Under the pieces are notes generated by a model. The model searched no databases. It had not been told where the DNA came from and worked only from the letters and a program-made list of their open reading frames with translations. A stretch of 14,415 nucleotides of DNA from contig CAMEUH010000037.1 of assembly GCA_945938055.1 (NCBI GenBank), forward strand, positions 1 to 14,415. Reading direction: 5' to 3'. A program made the position numbers and the translations under genes. Positions within the stretch are counted from its first letter, which is position 1. The number at the start of each line of letters is the position of its first letter. The DNA is from an uncultured Eubacteriaceae bacterium. Its GTDB lineage: Bacteria > Bacillota > Clostridia > Lachnospirales > Lachnospiraceae. Shown piece by piece: positions 1 to 6,615 of the stretch.

Positions 1-164
1 TTTGCAGGATCACCCACAAGTCTTTCCCCTGTCTTTGTAAATGCCACAACGGACGGAGTTGTTCTTACGCCCTCTGTATTTGCAATAACAACCGGCTTAC
101 CGCCTTCCATAACTGCTACACATGAATTTGTTGTACCTAAGTCAATACCAATAATCTTGCTCAT
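1..164 (-). CDS. dnaK: Molecular chaperone DnaK (Hsp70), N-terminal fragment cut by the window edge
   Basis: Hsp70 chaperone, an ATP-dependent cytoplasmic foldase working with GrpE and DnaJ. Only about the first 54 residues are present. They start MSKIIGIDLGTTNSCVAVME, which contains the phosphate-1 loop of the actin-like ATPase fold (IDLGTTNS), followed by the conserved EGVRTTPSVVAF segment. The ATG at 164 follows an AGGAGG ribosome binding site at 172-177. It is the third gene of the hrcA-grpE-dnaK operon, 72 bases after grpE with no terminator in between. The rest of the gene, and probably dnaJ, lie outside the window. The identification is secure. Confidence 0.97.
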   Translation of the reverse strand, partial: MSKIIGIDLGTTNSCVAVMEGGKPVVIANTEGVRTTPSVVAFTKTGERLVGDPA

Positions 165-236
165 AATTAAGCCTCCTATTTTTAAATCATTTTAATATCG
201 TTTCTTTGTTCCGGTAAAATTGCCCTGCATTTCAGC

Positions 237-896
237 CTAGTTAGCAACTTTCACCATACTGTGACGTACCACGGATTCCCTGTAGGTGTAACCCTTCTGG
301 AATTCCTCTGCCACAACATTTTCACCAAGGCTTTCATCCTCCACATGCATTACTGCATTATGAAGATTCGGATCAAATTCCTTACCTACCGCCTCGATAA
401 CCTTAACTCCTGCATCCTCCAGGGTCGTCAGGAGCTGCTTGTAAATCTTATCCATTCCATCCGCAAAAGGGGATGCCTTTTCTTCTTCGGATAAGGTTGC
501 CAGACCTCTTTCAAAGTTATCCACGATTGGAAGCATTTTCTCAATGATATCCTTTGCTCCAATTTCATACATTGCTGATTTTTCCTTTTCCGTTCTTTTC
601 CGGAAATTATCAAATTCAGCCATGGTCCGCTTATACTTATCGGTCAGTTCCTCAATCTGGACATCTTTTTTATCTTTCTTATCCTTTTTGAAAAACTTCA
701 TTCCTTTTTCTGTACCGGCTGCCTTTTCTTCCTCTCCAAGGTCTCCATCCGTTTTTTCAGAAACATCGGAATCCGCAGCTTCTTCCACATCCTCTGCCTC
801 CACATTTTCTTCTGTTACCGAAGTATCTTCAGCATCTGGCGTATCCGTGGAATCATTCATTTCTTCTTTTAATAAATCCTCTTTATTCTCTGCCAA
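237..896 (-). CDS. grpE: Nucleotide exchange factor GrpE
   Basis: Co-chaperone that releases ADP from DnaK and acts as a thermosensor in the DnaK cycle. The protein has 219 residues. The first 60 or so are very acidic and low in complexity, followed by a lysine-rich patch (FFKKDKKDKKD). Next comes the long dimerisation helix with the family core MAEFDNFRKRTEKEK and MLPIVDNFERGL, and a C-terminal beta domain containing FDPNLHNAVMHVED and VRHSMVKVAN. The start appears to be a TTG at 896, with AGAGG only four bases upstream (AAGGTAGAGG is the wider match). An ATG at residue 13 (about position 860) is the alternative but has only a weak AAAGAAG upstream. It sits 15 bases after hrcA and is presumably co-regulated by HrcA through CIRCE. 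Confidence 0.96.
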   Translation of the reverse strand: MAENKEDLLKEEMNDSTDTPDAEDTSVTEENVEAEDVEEAADSDVSEKTDGDLGEEEKAAGTEKGMKFFKKDKKDKKDVQIEELTDKYKRTMAEFDNFRKRTEKEKSAMYEIGAKDIIEKMLPIVDNFERGLATLSEEEKASPFADGMDKIYKQLLTTLEDAGVKVIEAVGKEFDPNLHNAVMHVEDESLGENVVAEEFQKGYTYRESVVRHSMVKVAN

Positions 897-911
897 TTTT
901 CCTCTACCTTT

Positions 912-1967
912 CTATTTCTTCTTATATACGGAATCCAGTTGTGTCTTCAAGGTCTTTAATGATTCCACAACTTTCTCGTAGTCCATTCGCTTCGGTCCGA
1001 TAATTCCTATCGCACCTTTCATTCCATCTCCCAGTTCATATGTGGCTGTTACCACACTACAGTCCTTCATGGAACGTATCGGTGTTTCATTACCGATGTA
1101 TACCTGAATTCCGGTTCCTTTCTCATCACCTTCATCTAATGATGTGGTAATCAGATTATTCAGAAGCTGCTTTTCTTCCAGAGTGGAAATCAATTCACTT
1201 GCCTTTTCTGAATCACTCAGTTCCGGATACTTAAAGATGTTCGTTGCACCACTCGTATAAATCTTCAAATCATCTTCACTGGAAATGACCTCTGCAATTG
1301 CATCAATCACGCTATTCATAAGTCCCGTATATTCCCCTGCCTGATTTTTCAGCATGGAAACAATGTTCAGACTGATTTCATCCATCGTCAGCCCATTCAG
1401 GCTCGTATTCAGAAGAAGATTTAACTTCAGAATGGTTTCCTCATCAATCATCTCCGGAATTTCAATCATCTTATTTCGGATGATATTGCCATCCAGCACA
1501 ATGACTGCCAGAATCTTGGTTGGCTCCACCAGGGTCAGTTGTATGAATTTTAACTTATTCTTATTCAGCTGCGGTGAAGAAATCATTGTGGCATAATTGG
1601 TATTTACTGCAAGAACCTTTGCTACATTCTGTAACAGTTCTTCTACCTTATCAACCTTTTCAATAAGGAACTCTTTCATGTCATCGACTTCTTTTTCCTT
1701 ATTTTCCAGTTCTTCCATTTTTTCCTTCATCATATGGTCCACGTACAAGCGGTATCCCTTATCTGAAGGAATTCGTCCGGCAGAAGTATGTGGCTGAAGA
1801 ATATATCCCAGTTCTTCCAGGTCAGCCATCTCATTTCGAATGGTTGCAGAACTCAGGTTCAAATCCGCATATTTTGAAATTGTCCTTGACCCTACCGGTT
1901 CACCTGTTTCAAGATAATTCCGGATAATGGCCTGTAAAATTTTAAATTTTCTCTCATCCAGTTCCAC
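912..1967 (-). CDS. hrcA: Heat-inducible transcription repressor HrcA
   Basis: Repressor of class I heat-shock genes; it binds CIRCE operators and, in known systems, depends on GroEL for activity. The protein has 351 residues, normal for the family. It has an N-terminal winged helix (KFKILQAIIRNYLETGEPVG, then SATIRNEMADLEELGYI), the signature TSAGRIPSDKGYRLYVD, a coiled-coil stretch near residues 80-115 and a GAF-like C-terminal domain ending in AIGIIGPKRMDYEKVV. The start is a GTG at 1967 preceded by AAGGAG seven bases upstream; an ATG overlapping this site is in another frame. It is the first gene of the operon, directly downstream of its own CIRCE element, so it should be autoregulated. 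Confidence 0.97.
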   Translation of the reverse strand: MELDERKFKILQAIIRNYLETGEPVGSRTISKYADLNLSSATIRNEMADLEELGYILQPHTSAGRIPSDKGYRLYVDHMMKEKMEELENKEKEVDDMKEFLIEKVDKVEELLQNVAKVLAVNTNYATMISSPQLNKNKLKFIQLTLVEPTKILAVIVLDGNIIRNKMIEIPEMIDEETILKLNLLLNTSLNGLTMDEISLNIVSMLKNQAGEYTGLMNSVIDAIAEVISSEDDLKIYTSGATNIFKYPELSDSEKASELISTLEEKQLLNNLITTSLDEGDEKGTGIQVYIGNETPIRSMKDCSVVTATYELGDGMKGAIGIIGPKRMDYEKVVESLKTLKTQLDSVYKKK

Positions 1968-2012
1968 ATCCTCACTCCTTTTCTTACAGCCATCCGCTTC
2001 TGTTTAGAATTG

Positions 2013-2039
2013 TTAGCACTCAATAAAGTAGAGTGCTAA
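2013..2039 (-). promoter_or_regulatory. CIRCE operator (HrcA binding site)
   Basis: A perfect inverted repeat: TTAGCACTC, nine bases, GAGTGCTAA. Both arms match the CIRCE consensus at every base. It lies just downstream of the predicted transcription start and upstream of the hrcA ribosome binding site, the usual place for CIRCE in Firmicutes. It can act as a DNA operator and as a stem in the leader mRNA. Confidence 0.97.
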
Positions 2040-2052
2040 CATCTATGTACAT

Positions 2053-2081
2053 AACATAGCACTAGTATTTCCCTTTGTCAA
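2053..2081 (-). promoter_or_regulatory. Sigma-A promoter of hrcA-grpE-dnaK
   Basis: On the minus strand TTGACA (2081-2076) is followed by a 17-base spacer and TATGTT (2058-2053). The predicted transcription start is near 2046, immediately before CIRCE. A perfect -35, ideal spacing and the adjacent operator make this a convincing HrcA-repressed housekeeping promoter. Confidence 0.88.
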
Positions 2082-2134
2082 TAGGTCTATGAAAAATTTT
2101 TTAAGAATTTGCGTTTTATTCGCAAAAAAGAAAA

Positions 2135-2161
2135 GCCATCCGGCATTCAGCACCGGATGGC
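2135..2161 (-). terminator. Intrinsic terminator of the PP2C-kinase-XRE cassette
   Basis: Nine-base-pair GC-rich stem (GCCATCCGG with CCGGATGGC, nine-base loop). On the minus strand it is followed by TTTTCTTTTTT. It lies about 60 bases after the XRE gene stop and about 55 bases before the hrcA -35, so it separates the signalling cassette from the heat-shock operon. Confidence 0.9.
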
Positions 2162-2219
2162 CTTTCCCTCATATTCTATGTTCTAAGTAAAAGTTTGTAA
2201 AAAATTCTCCCCCCTTTTC

Positions 2220-2573
2220 TTAAGATTTTCTTGAAACACCTGCCAGTAACTTCATGATTTCCTCCATGATTTTATATGCTCTTACCATCTGTTCTTCTTT
2301 GTTGCAATTCAGAAGATATTCCTCTATCTCAACAGTAATATCTTTTCTTTCTTCTCCAGTAATAATATATTCCGGACTGATTTTGTACGTTATGTATAAA
2401 TGATGTAACCGTTCTGCGGTAAGACCCGATATGCCTAATTCCAGTCTCCTCAGGGATTCCTCACAAATGTCCAGTTCTTCTGCCATTTCAGCCTGGGTAA
2501 TTCCTATATTTTTCCGTGCGGTCTGAAGACGTTTCCCCGCCATTGCATTATAACTCAGCTTTCTCAAATCCAT
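2220..2573 (-). CDS. XRE-family helix-turn-helix DNA-binding protein
   Basis: Small cytoplasmic DNA-binding protein of 117 residues. Residues 13-60 form an XRE/Cro-type domain, with the helix-turn-helix near ITQAEMAEELDICEESLRRL and a following YKISPEYIITGE segment typical of this family. The C-terminal half (residues 75-117) is predicted helical, EEYLLNCNKEEQMVRAYKIM then EEIMKLL, and may serve for dimerisation or partner binding. I chose the ATG at 2573 because GAAGGA lies six bases upstream; an in-frame ATG at 2588 lacks a good site. It follows the kinase gene by 89 bases and ends the cassette before a terminator. The inverted repeat just upstream suggests autoregulation (inference). The target genes and any phosphorylation by the neighbouring kinase are unknown. 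Confidence 0.85.
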   Translation of the reverse strand: MDLRKLSYNAMAGKRLQTARKNIGITQAEMAEELDICEESLRRLELGISGLTAERLHHLYITYKISPEYIITGEERKDITVEIEEYLLNCNKEEQMVRAYKIMEEIMKLLAGVSRKS

Positions 2574-2594
2574 TTTGCATCCTTCCATATTAAT

Positions 2595-2613
2595 ATAATA
2601 GCAGAACTATTAT
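2595..2613. promoter_or_regulatory. Inverted repeat before the XRE regulator, possible operator
   Basis: ATAATAG-cagaa-CTATTAT: perfect seven-base arms with a five-base spacer, 22 bases upstream of the XRE start codon. On the minus strand it overlaps TATTAT, a possible -10 box; the -35 region is poor. The size and place fit an XRE dimer operator used for autorepression. AT-rich inverted repeats can arise by chance, so this is a proposal. Confidence 0.45.
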
Positions 2614-2662
2614 GGGGAAAACAGGACGCGATATGTTGGGTTGCCCCACCTTTTTTGATTGT

Positions 2663-3520
2663 TTAGAACAGAATGGTCTTATTGGAATGTGTGATGATAA
2701 TATTAATGGCATTAAAATTTTTATCCGCTTTCTTCTTGCCATGACATTCACGCAAATCCAGTTCCCACAGTATCTCCGTTACGGACTGATATCTGCTTCC
2801 CGGATTTTTTTGCAGACAGCGCAGAATAATCTCTTCCAGTACAGCATCAATGCCGGAACGTACCGAATGTATGGGAATTGCCTCAAAAGGAGGTTTTCCA
2901 ATGTCAATTCCGGTTACAATATAATACATGGTCGCCCCAAGTGCATAAATATCCGTCCGGATGTCTGACTGTGAAGAACCCATCAGCTGCTCCGGTGCTG
3001 CATAACCAGGAGTACCAAGTGCCATGGTATCATTTCCGCTTTCATTCTTATAACGGCGCGCCGTTCCAAAATCAATGAGACGCAATTTATTCCGTTCTTC
3101 CACCATGATGTTTGATGGCTTTAAATCCCTGTAAATAACCGGCGGTTCCTGAGAATGCAGATATAAAAGTGCATCCAGCAGCTGACGCAGAAAACTGACT
3201 GCAAGGGAATTTCCGGCAGGGCCCTTTTCTTTAATATAATTTTCCATGGTAATCCCATTAATATATTCCATGATAATAATCGTAAAAGCATCATATACAA
3301 AATATTCCCGGATTTTGGGAAGCATGTGATGACTAAGGCGAAGCATGATTTCCGCCTCCTCCTTTCCATTGGTCAATTCATTATTATAAATAATCTTTGC
3401 TGCATAATACTTCTTCTCTGCCGGACAATAGACCTGATAAACACTTCCCATACCTCCTTTTCCCAGATTTTTTCCAACCTGATAATTATCTCCGATTAAA
3501 TTTAAAATTTCCTGATTCAT
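2663..3520 (-). CDS. Soluble Hanks-type serine/threonine protein kinase
   Basis: Eukaryote-like protein kinase of 285 residues. Motifs in order: glycine loop GKGGMG (residues 20-25), ATP-binding lysine K42 (YAAKII), an acidic helix-C stretch (residues 54-57), catalytic loop YRDLKPSN (130-137, with Tyr replacing His of HRD; D132, K134 and N137 present), metal-binding DFG (150-152), activation segment DTMALGTPGYAAPE (164-177) and DIYALG (190-195). All catalytic residues are intact, so activity is expected. The kinase domain fills nearly the whole protein. There is no transmembrane segment and no PASTA repeat, unlike PrkC/PknB; only a 25-residue basic tail follows the kinase domain. The ATG at 3520 has GGAGG seven bases upstream. 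It lies 11 bases after the PP2C phosphatase gene, the usual writer/eraser pairing. Confidence 0.94.
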   Translation of the reverse strand: MNQEILNLIGDNYQVGKNLGKGGMGSVYQVYCPAEKKYYAAKIIYNNELTNGKEEAEIMLRLSHHMLPKIREYFVYDAFTIIIMEYINGITMENYIKEKGPAGNSLAVSFLRQLLDALLYLHSQEPPVIYRDLKPSNIMVEERNKLRLIDFGTARRYKNESGNDTMALGTPGYAAPEQLMGSSQSDIRTDIYALGATMYYIVTGIDIGKPPFEAIPIHSVRSGIDAVLEEIILRCLQKNPGSRYQSVTEILWELDLRECHGKKKADKNFNAINIIITHSNKTILF

Positions 3521-3531
3521 ACTGTCCCCTC

Positions 3532-4242
3532 CTATATTAATTTAACTGCCAGTGCCGTAATGTCGTCTGTTTCCCCCAGACACCTTGCCCTGTCTGCATA
3601 GATCCGTAATTTTTTCTCTAAATCAGCCGTTTCTCGAATTTCCTGTGGATTAAATCCCTTTCTTAAATTTCCCAGATTATTTTTATGGCGGAATCCATCC
3701 GTACACAGTAAAAACAAATCATTTCTTTCTGCTTTCCCACGAATGATTTCCGGAACAATCCGCGTGTTTGTTCCCACAGACTGTGTCAGCATGTAATCAT
3801 TCACACTCTGGTCTGTTGTCATCTGCCGTATCCGCACAGAAATTCCCTTTGTTATCCGGTAGACTCTGGTATCTCCCACATGGATAATGGCGAACTGCTT
3901 TTCCGAAATAATCAGAATCGTGGTTGTTGTTCCCACTGCAAACCCATGTTTCCTCCCATATTGCAGAATTTCTGCCGAAATATCCTGAAGTTCCATCTGC
4001 AGATAATAAATCATCTTATCAAACCGGCGGATTCCTCCCGTCCGATACAAAAACCATTCCGAAATCCGTTTAATAACATGGCTGCTTGCAACTTCTCCCT
4101 GGGAAAGGCCGCCCATTCCGTCACAAATAACGCACAAACATACATTTCCCATATGCGTCATCTTATTTTTTATCATCAATGCATCCTGATTAATTTCTCT
4201 TTTGCTTCCCATGTCCGATATTGCCGCTGCAATGTAATTCAT
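3532..4242 (-). CDS. PP2C-family serine/threonine protein phosphatase
   Basis: Metal-dependent phosphatase of 236 residues, expected to dephosphorylate the kinase and its substrates. PPM/PP2C motifs in order: REINQD (15-20), the metal-binding DGMGG (41-45), GTTTTILII (105-113), HVGDTRVYRI (121-130), TDQS (143-146), LTQSVG (152-157), CTDGF (180-184) and the final ETDDITALAVKL (224-235), which supplies the distal metal-binding aspartate. No signal peptide or membrane segment is visible. The ATG at 4242 has GAGG five bases upstream. It is the first gene of the phosphatase-kinase-XRE cassette and diverges from the cupin gene across 74 bases. It resembles PrpC/Stp but the neighbours differ from the usual rlmN-prpC-prkC-rsgA context, so I give no symbol. 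Confidence 0.94.
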   Translation of the reverse strand: MNYIAAAISDMGSKREINQDALMIKNKMTHMGNVCLCVICDGMGGLSQGEVASSHVIKRISEWFLYRTGGIRRFDKMIYYLQMELQDISAEILQYGRKHGFAVGTTTTILIISEKQFAIIHVGDTRVYRITKGISVRIRQMTTDQSVNDYMLTQSVGTNTRIVPEIIRGKAERNDLFLLCTDGFRHKNNLGNLRKGFNPQEIRETADLEKKLRIYADRARCLGETDDITALAVKLI

Positions 4243-4273
4243 AGAATCCTCTCTTTCCTTGTCTTTTTAATTG

Positions 4274-4282
4274 TGATAAAAT
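4274..4282 (+). promoter_or_regulatory. Possible extended -10 promoter of the cupin gene
   Basis: TGaTAAAAT matches an extended -10 element about 35 bases before the cupin start codon. The base sequence where a -35 would fall (about 4254-4259, TTTCCT) is weak. The only other support is that this short divergent gap must hold a promoter for each gene. Confidence 0.4.
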
Positions 4283-4316
4283 AGGGTAAATGAATGTTGA
4301 TAAAGGAGATTTGATT

Positions 4317-4640
4317 ATGGTTGGATATCATAAAGATGCTGTTCCTACACCTTGTGAACCAGGTGTGACACGAAGAATTTTAAATTATTGTGATGAAATG
4401 ATGATGTGCGAGATTACCTTTGAAAAGGGTGCCCGCGGCAATCTTCACGCCCACCCTCACATTCAGATGAGCTATGTAGGCGCCGGTAAATTTGAATTTA
4501 CAGTCGGCGACGAAGTAAAAGTTGTTGAAAAAGGGGACTCTGTACTCATTCCTTCCAATGCACAACACGGTGTATTATGTCTGGAAGATGGAATTCTTGT
4601 GGATATCTTTAATCCAAAAAGAGAAGATTTCCTAAAATAA
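4317..4640 (+). CDS. Small single-domain cupin protein
   Basis: A 107-residue Cupin_2-type beta-barrel protein. The first cupin motif spans HAHPHIQMSYVGAGKFEF (residues 44-61) and supplies H44, H46 and H48, with Gln50 where many cupins have the metal-binding Glu. The second motif is KGDSVLIPSNAQHGV (72-86) with H84. The residues fit a metal site, but such small cupins range from sugar-binding sensors to isomerases and dioxygenases, so the substrate cannot be read. I chose the ATG at 4317 because AAGGAG lies eight bases upstream; an in-frame ATG at 4290 has none. It is the only plus-strand gene here, and its last nine bases overlap the convergent protease gene. Confidence 0.86.
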   Translation: MVGYHKDAVPTPCEPGVTRRILNYCDEMMMCEITFEKGARGNLHAHPHIQMSYVGAGKFEFTVGDEVKVVEKGDSVLIPSNAQHGVLCLEDGILVDIFNPKREDFLK

Positions 4641-5504
4641 AGTTTCATCAATTGTTCCCCATCCCTGTACGTTCTGTGAAAGGAACAAATCAACTGCCCT
4701 GTCATGGAGCCGCAGTTTTACATCAACCGGTTCCATGTCAGGGTATTTTTCTAATAATCTCGCAATCATTCCCGTGACGTATGGTGCTGCCATGGAGGAA
4801 CCGCTTTTCACGGCATAACCCGTCCTCGTATTATTGCAGCTGGTAATCCGTGACCCCTTCGCCACAATCTCCGGCTTAATAAATGGCATCCACCGGCACC
4901 CTCTTCCGGAATAAAACTGTTTTATCTTTCCATTTTCATCCTTTCCGTACAGTTCATCATATGCCCCTACTGTTATGATTTTCCGGCTGATTCCGGGAAC
5001 CCCGATGGAACATTCTGCCGGTCCGTTATTACCGGCTGCTGTCACCACGACAATTCCCCGCATCCATAACTCCTCTACTGCCAGGAGCAAAGGATGATTT
5101 TCCTCATCTTCTTCCCTTTTCCCGGAAGCAAAGGAAATATTAACAATCCTGATATGATACCGTTCCCGGTTTTCCAGAACCCATTGGATTCCTTTCAGGG
5201 CATTCTCTGTCTTTCCTTTTCCGTTTCTGCCAAGAATCTTCACTCCAATGAATTCTGCATTCACGGCAGTTCCTGCATATTTTCCTCCGGAAGCCCGTCC
5301 GTCTCCACCAATGATTCCTGCCACATGGCTGCCATGGGAATTATCATCATATGCCGCAAGTCTTCCGTCTACCACATCCTCAAATGCCGTAATTCTGCCG
5401 TCAAAATCCAGATGTGGATAAATCCCCGTATCCAGTACCGCAACACCGATTCCCTTTCCGGTAAATTCTCTCCCTTTCAACCTGTTCGACAATATCCCCA
5501 CCAC
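4632..5504 (-). CDS. Intracellular subtilisin-like serine protease (S8 family)
   Basis: Subtilase of about 290 residues. All catalytic elements are present: Asp25 in VAVLDTGIYPH, His57 in NSHGSHVAGI, the oxyanion Asn159 in AAGNNGP and nucleophile Ser237 in SGSSMAAPYVTG (Ser instead of Thr in the usual GTSMAAP). There is no signal peptide, no inhibitor-like propeptide and no wall anchor; the catalytic domain begins within the first 20 residues. It therefore probably acts in the cytoplasm, like ISP/AprX-type enzymes. The start is uncertain: GTG at 5504 has GAGG directly against it, while a TTG at 5492 has GAGGTGG about eight bases upstream and may be the true start. An in-frame stop lies just upstream, so no longer N-terminus is possible. 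Confidence 0.9.
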   Translation of the reverse strand: MVGILSNRLKGREFTGKGIGVAVLDTGIYPHLDFDGRITAFEDVVDGRLAAYDDNSHGSHVAGIIGGDGRASGGKYAGTAVNAEFIGVKILGRNGKGKTENALKGIQWVLENRERYHIRIVNISFASGKREEDEENHPLLLAVEELWMRGIVVVTAAGNNGPAECSIGVPGISRKIITVGAYDELYGKDENGKIKQFYSGRGCRWMPFIKPEIVAKGSRITSCNNTRTGYAVKSGSSMAAPYVTGMIARLLEKYPDMEPVDVKLRLHDRAVDLFLSQNVQGWGTIDETLF

Positions 5505-5670
5505 CTCAAAGTGAATCTATGATATATCATATTCCACAAAAATCATTCGGTTCCTGAAACTTCCAATCATTTACCGCTGCTGATTTTCTTTTTGTTACCG
5601 CCTCCTGTCGCAGGCAGAAATACAATGATAAAAAATGAAAAAATATCCTGTGAGATTAATTTTCGATTCC

Positions 5671-5700
5671 TGCCAAATGATTTAATGTGAATATTTGGCA
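5671..5700. repeat. Inverted repeat TGCCAAAT / ATTTGGCA
   Basis: Perfect eight-base arms (5671-5678 and 5693-5700) separated by 14 bases. It lies between the trp terminator and the protease gene. It has no T-tract on either side, so it is not a simple terminator. It could be a binding site or an RNA hairpin; nothing in the sequence decides which. Confidence 0.5.
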
Positions 5701-5789
5701 GAAACTGCCAGAATGTGCTAAAGCACAAAGAATATTCGTATGAATGGATTGTAACCCAGATGTCATAAAAAGTCAATAAAAACATTCAT

Positions 5790-5816
5790 CCGGTGCAGAC
5801 TGCCAGCCTGCACCGG
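5790..5816 (-). terminator. Probable terminator of the trp operon
   Basis: Nine-base-pair stem CCGGTGCAG / CTGCACCGG with a nine-base loop, about 14 bases after the trpA stop. On the minus strand a T-tract (TTTTT, then TTGACTTTTT) follows, but it begins about eight bases after the stem, so termination may be imperfect. It is the only strong hairpin at the end of the operon. Confidence 0.7.
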
Positions 5817-5829
5817 AATTCATTCCGTC

Positions 5830-6615
5830 CTAATTCAGTTCCTTCTTAAAGGTCGCCACATAATCCCTTGCCACGTCTGTATTAAAATCATTTTCTTCCA
5901 TCAGACGGATGAGTGCTGAGCCAACAATTGCTCCGTCAATCACATCCCGAAGAGGCTCCACATCCTTTGCATTCCGGATTCCAAATCCCATCATTACCGG
6001 AATCTTTGAAACAGCCTTAACCTCTGACAGATAATTCCGGATATCCTTGTGGAAATTAGCTCCCTTTCCGGTAACTCCCATCTGAGATACACAGTACACA
6101 AAACCACGTGCATTCTCAAGTATCATTGGGATTCTCTGCTTTGATACCGGAGAAACCAGCTGAATCAGAATCAGAGCATCCTGTCCGTCAAGACAGCTCT
6201 TGATTTCATCCTGTTCTTCCAATGGCAGATCCGGCACAATCAGTCCGTCCACGCCCACATCAATACATTTTTCCACAAATTCCTTAACGCCATAATGAAG
6301 AATGGTATTATAGTACATCATAAAGACAATCGGAACCTGGCTTTCCTTTCGCAGTTCTTCCATTGCCGTAAATACCTGTTTCAGATTCGTTCCATTCTTT
6401 ATGGACCGGTATGACGCATCCTGAATGACCGGTCCGTCCGCTACCGGATCCGAAAACGGAATTCCCAGTTCAATTACGTCAACTCCTGCTTCATCCTGTG
6501 CTTTTACCAGCTCAATTGTTTTTTCAACGGATGGAAGTCCGGCTGTGATGTATGTAATTAATGCTTTTTTATTTTCTTTCTGTAACTGTGAAAATCTTGC
6601 TTCGATACGGTTCAT
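5830..6615 (-). CDS. trpA: Tryptophan synthase alpha subunit
   Basis: Cleaves indole-3-glycerol phosphate to indole and glyceraldehyde 3-phosphate, and channels indole to TrpB. The 261-residue TIM barrel has the expected length. The catalytic pair is present: Glu49 in DVIELGIPFSDP and Asp60 in VADGPVIQ. YCVSQMGVTG and the phosphate-binding GFGIRNAKDV and GAIVGSAL segments are also present. The ATG at 6615 overlaps the trpB stop by one base (TAATG), so translation is coupled. It is the last gene of the operon. Confidence 0.97.
   Translation of the reverse strand: MNRIEARFSQLQKENKKALITYITAGLPSVEKTIELVKAQDEAGVDVIELGIPFSDPVADGPVIQDASYRSIKNGTNLKQVFTAMEELRKESQVPIVFMMYYNTILHYGVKEFVEKCIDVGVDGLIVPDLPLEEQDEIKSCLDGQDALILIQLVSPVSKQRIPMILENARGFVYCVSQMGVTGKGANFHKDIRNYLSEVKAVSKIPVMMGFGIRNAKDVEPLRDVIDGAIVGSALIRLMEENDFNTDVARDYVATFKKELN

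Larger units (their letters stand above)
5505..5829. other. Intergenic region between trpA and the protease gene
   Basis: No convincing gene. It contains the trp operon terminator candidate (5790-5816), a hairpin-forming repeat (5671-5700), a 14-base palindrome next to the protease start (5518-5531), and long A/T-rich stretches. A 72-codon minus-strand frame runs through most of it but lacks a ribosome binding site and overlaps the terminator. No clear sigma-A promoter for the protease is visible; TATGAT inside the palindrome could be a -10, with a poor -35. Confidence 0.6.

Noticed and set aside
261..981. Plus-strand open frames opposite grpE
   Set aside because: They are serine- and phenylalanine-rich mirror translations of the acidic, lysine-rich GrpE; no start site or family match.
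3055..3063. GGCGCGCC, a rare eight-base palindrome inside the kinase gene
   Set aside because: It falls in ordinary coding sequence (RRYK region) and is simply a restriction-site-like sequence without context.
5567..5785. A 72-codon minus-strand frame containing LPATGGG near its end, resembling a sortase LPxTG signal
   Set aside because: The hydrophobic stretch precedes the motif instead of following it, there is no signal peptide or ribosome binding site, and the frame runs into the trp terminator. A chance match.
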